Source: Lachnospiraceae bacterium
GTDB lineage: Bacteria; Bacillota; Clostridia; Lachnospirales; Lachnospiraceae
Direction of reading: 5' to 3'
DNA: 8,229 nucleotides
NCBI GenBank assembly: GCA_021202575.1
Contig: JAJQCU010000270.1
Coordinates: 1 to 8,229 of the forward strand
Shown here: positions 5,601 to 8,229 of the stretch, piece by piece
Numbering within the stretch: position 1 is the first letter of the stretch
How the letters are laid out: the number at the start of each line of letters is the position of its first letter
Position numbers and translations under genes: made by a program
Notes under the pieces: generated by a model
Told to the model about the DNA's origin: nothing
The model's input: the letters and a program-made list of their open reading frames with translations, nothing else
Database searches by the model: none

Positions 5601-8229
5601 ATGAGCAGGGAACTGGCAAAAACCTATGATCCGAAGGGGATTGAAGACAGAATTTACAGTAAGTGGCTGGAGAAAAAATATTTTCATGCTGAGGTGGACC
5701 GCAGCAAAAAGCCCTTTACCATTGTGATGCCGCCGCCCAACATTACCGGGCAGCTGCATATGGGGCACGCGCTGGACAATACCATGCAGGATATTCTGAT
5801 CCGGTTTAAGAGAATGCAGGGCTATAATGCGCTCTGGCAGCCGGGGACGGATCATGCCTCCATCGCCACGGAGGTGAAGATTATTGAGAAGATGAAGGAG
5901 GAGGGCATCTCCAAGGAGGACATCGGCAGAGAGAAATTCCTGGAGAGGGCCTGGGCCTGGAAGAAGGAATACGGCGGCAGGATCACCAGCCAGTTAAAGA
6001 AGCTGGGTTCCTCCTGCGACTGGGACAGAGAGCGCTTTACCATGGACGAGGGCTGCAGCAGGGCTGTCACCGAGGTATTCTGCAAGATGCATGAGAAGGG
6101 CTGGATCTATAAGGGCAGCCGTATCATCAACTGGTGCCCGGTGTGCAATACCTCCATTTCCGACGCGGAGGTGGAGTATCAGGAGCAGGCCGGCCATCTG
6201 TGGCATATCAAATATCCGCTGATCGATGAGAATGGAGAGCCCAGTAAGACAGAATTTCTGACCTTTGCCACCACCCGGCCGGAGACCATGCTGGGCGATA
6301 CCGCGGTGGCCATCAATCCGGAGGATGAACGGTATACGTATCTGAAGGGGCGAAGTGTGCTGCTTCCCATCGTCAACAGGGTGATTCCTGTGGTGGAGGA
6401 CAGTTACGTGGATATGGAGTTTGGCACCGGCGTGGTGAAGATCACCCCGGCCCATGACCCCAATGACTTTGAGGTAGGAAAGCGTCACAATCTGCCGGAG
6501 ATCAATATCATGAATGACGACGCCACCATCAATGAGAATGGCGGCAGATACGCGGGGCTTGACCGTTATGAGGCCCGCAGACAGATTGTGGAGGAGCTGG
6601 ACAGCCTGGGGCTGCTGGTGAAGGTGGAGGATTACACTCATAATGTGGGTACCCACGACAGATGCAAGACCACGGTGGAGCCGCTGATCAAGAAGCAGTG
6701 GTTCGTGAAGATGGACGAGCTGATCAAGCCCGCGGTGGAGGGCGTCAGAAACGGGGATATCCGGCTGGTTCCCGAGCGCATGAATAAGATTTATTACAAC
6801 TGGACGGACAATATCAGGGACTGGTGCATCAGCAGACAGCTCTGGTGGGGGCATCGGATTCCCGCGTATTATTGTGACAACTGCGGGGAATATATTGTCG
6901 CGGACAGGGCGCCGGAGTGCGCCTGCCCGCACTGCGGCTGCACCTCCTTTACCCAGGACCCGGACACTCTGGACACCTGGTTCTCCTCCGCGCTGTGGCC
7001 CTTTTCCACTCTGGGGTGGCCGGATAAAACGGAGGAGTTGGAATACTTTTATCCTACGGATGTGCTGGTCACCGGCTATGACATTATTTTCTTCTGGGTG
7101 ATCCGTATGATCTTCTCCGGCTATGAGCAGATGAAGGAGAAACCCTTTAAGACGGTGCTGTTCCACGGGCTGATCCGGGACAGTCAGGGGCGCAAGATGA
7201 GCAAATCTCTGGGCAACGGCATCGATCCGCTGGAGGTCATAGACAAGTACGGCGCGGACGCCCTGCGGCTGACGCTGATCACCGGCAATGCCCCCGGAAA
7301 TGATATGCGTTTTTACTATGAGAGGGTGGAGAACAGCCGTAATTTTGCCAATAAGGTATGGAACGCTTCCCGCTTCATCATGATGAATATGGAGGGAAAG
7401 GAGCTGACGGTTCCGGCCACAGAAGAGCTGGAGCCCGCCGACAAGTGGATTCTCTCCAGGCTGAACGGCCTGATCAGAGAGGTCACTGACAACATGGAAA
7501 ATTTCGAGCTTGGCATCGCCGTGCAGAAGGTCTATGATTTCATCTGGGACGAGTTCTGCGACTGGTACATTGAGATGGTTAAGCCCCGCCTGTACGAGAC
7601 GCAGGATCAGGCGAGCCAGAACGCGGCGCTGTACACCCTAAAGACGGTCCTGATCGACGCGCTCAAGCTCCTGCACCCGTATATGCCCTTTGTGACGGAG
7701 GAAATTTTCTGCACTCTGCAGTCGGAGGAGGAGTCCATCATGATTTCCAGCTGGCCGGTATATCAGGAGGGCAGATGCTTTCCAAGGGAGGAAGCGGCCA
7801 CGGAGAGGATCAAGGAGGCAGTGCGCGGTATCCGGGCGGCCCGCACGGAGATGAATGTGGTGCCTTCCCGCAGGGCGCTGGTCTATGTGGTCAGTGAGAA
7901 GGAGGAGGTGCGCCGGACCTTTGAGGAAGGGAAGCTGTTTTTTGCCTCTCTGGCGTATGCCTCTCAGGTGACGGTGCAGTCCGACAAAACCGGAATTCCC
8001 GAGGATGCGGTGTCTGTGGTGCTGGCGGACGCGGTGGTTTACATCCCGTTCGCGGAGCTGGTGGACATTCGTCAGGAGATCGAGCGTCTGCAAAAGGAGG
8101 AAAAGCGTCTGGAGGGCGAACTGAAGAGAGTGGATGGAATGCTGAATAACGAGAAATTCATCTCCAGGGCGCCGGCGGCGAAGATTCAGGAGGAGAGGGA
8201 CAAGCAGGCCAGATACGCCCGGATGATGG
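5601..8229 (+). CDS. valS: Valyl-tRNA synthetase, 3' partial
   Basis: Charges tRNA-Val with valine in the cytoplasm. 876 codons are visible and the frame is still open at the window end; bacterial ValRS is usually about 880 residues, so only a few residues are missing. Class I signatures: PPPNITGQLHMGHAL at residue 44 (HMGH form of HIGH, H53 and H56) and KMSKS at 532-536 (GRKMSKSLGN). The CP1 editing domain is shown by TTRPETMLGDTAVA at 224-237. DWCISRQLWWGHRIP is the typical ValRS block before a zinc-ribbon-like insertion with Cys at 425, 428, 440, 442, 445 and 447. The anticodon-binding domain (about 600-760, including WDEFCDWYIEM) and the C-terminal coiled-coil arm (from about 824, IRQEIERLQKEEKRLEGEL) follow. 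ATG 5601 has AGGAG 9 nt upstream. Expression is probably from the promoter at 5435-5464. Nothing is unusual in the core enzyme. Confidence 0.98.
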   Translation, partial: MSRELAKTYDPKGIEDRIYSKWLEKKYFHAEVDRSKKPFTIVMPPPNITGQLHMGHALDNTMQDILIRFKRMQGYNALWQPGTDHASIATEVKIIEKMKEEGISKEDIGREKFLERAWAWKKEYGGRITSQLKKLGSSCDWDRERFTMDEGCSRAVTEVFCKMHEKGWIYKGSRIINWCPVCNTSISDAEVEYQEQAGHLWHIKYPLIDENGEPSKTEFLTFATTRPETMLGDTAVAINPEDERYTYLKGRSVLLPIVNRVIPVVEDSYVDMEFGTGVVKITPAHDPNDFEVGKRHNLPEINIMNDDATINENGGRYAGLDRYEARRQIVEELDSLGLLVKVEDYTHNVGTHDRCKTTVEPLIKKQWFVKMDELIKPAVEGVRNGDIRLVPERMNKIYYNWTDNIRDWCISRQLWWGHRIPAYYCDNCGEYIVADRAPECACPHCGCTSFTQDPDTLDTWFSSALWPFSTLGWPDKTEELEYFYPTDVLVTGYDIIFFWVIRMIFSGYEQMKEKPFKTVLFHGLIRDSQGRKMSKSLGNGIDPLEVIDKYGADALRLTLITGNAPGNDMRFYYERVENSRNFANKVWNASRFIMMNMEGKELTVPATEELEPADKWILSRLNGLIREVTDNMENFELGIAVQKVYDFIWDEFCDWYIEMVKPRLYETQDQASQNAALYTLKTVLIDALKLLHPYMPFVTEEIFCTLQSEEESIMISSWPVYQEGRCFPREEAATERIKEAVRGIRAARTEMNVVPSRRALVYVVSEKEEVRRTFEEGKLFFASLAYASQVTVQSDKTGIPEDAVSVVLADAVVYIPFAELVDIRQEIERLQKEEKRLEGELKRVDGMLNNEKFISRAPAAKIQEERDKQARYARMM

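Noticed and set aside
5994..7166. 390-codon open frame on the - strand opposite valS
   Set aside because: It is antisense to an unmistakable ValRS with intact motifs. The product is His/Pro/Arg-rich low-quality sequence with no domain, as expected from GC-biased third positions.

Overview
The window looks like chromosomal DNA from a moderately GC-rich Firmicute, most likely a gut Clostridia/Lachnospiraceae-type bacterium. I infer this from the strong AGGAG-type ribosome sites, occasional GTG starts, the clostridial style of Tad (tight adherence, type IVb pilus) genes with tiny pseudopilin-like proteins, and an InlB-type repeat surface protein. All recognisable genes lie on the + strand. I see no rRNA, tRNA, CRISPR array, insertion sequence or attachment site.

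Positions 1-5476 hold the distal part of a Tad/Flp pilus locus. In order they are: the C-terminal part of a TadB/TadC-type inner-membrane platform protein (5' end outside the window); a 72-residue Flp-type pilin; two small single-pass proteins that look like minor pilins/pseudopilins (the first resembles the DUF4320 type); a 146-bp gap with hairpin potential; a CpaB/RcpC-like SAF-domain protein; a 794-residue exported protein with a cysteine-rich module, InlB B-type repeats, an FN3-like domain, an Asp-rich linker and a C-terminal beta domain; and a short polytopic protein with the two aspartates of an A24-type prepilin peptidase (CpaA/TadV). Three junctions overlap (14, 8 and 35 bp) and one has a 9-bp gap, which suggests a translationally coupled operon. 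The upstream ATPase genes (tadA/cpaF, cpaE) would be expected to the left of the window.

Positions 5477-8229 are a separate housekeeping unit: a short leader and valS (valyl-tRNA synthetase), which runs off the right edge about 10 residues short of its usual length. A near-consensus sigma-A promoter lies inside the last codons of the peptidase gene and probably drives valS. Its roughly 130-nt leader has one strong hairpin but no room for a T-box.

Inferred working model: the peptidase matures the Flp and pseudopilins, the TadC-like platform and upstream ATPase assemble them, CpaB acts in the periplasm-like or wall zone, and the large exported protein is a candidate pilus-associated or tip adhesin. 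The least explained items are that large protein, especially its cysteine cluster and calcium-loop-like linker, and the matching departures from textbook motifs in the prepilin peptidase (GLAD rather than GxGD) and its putative substrates.
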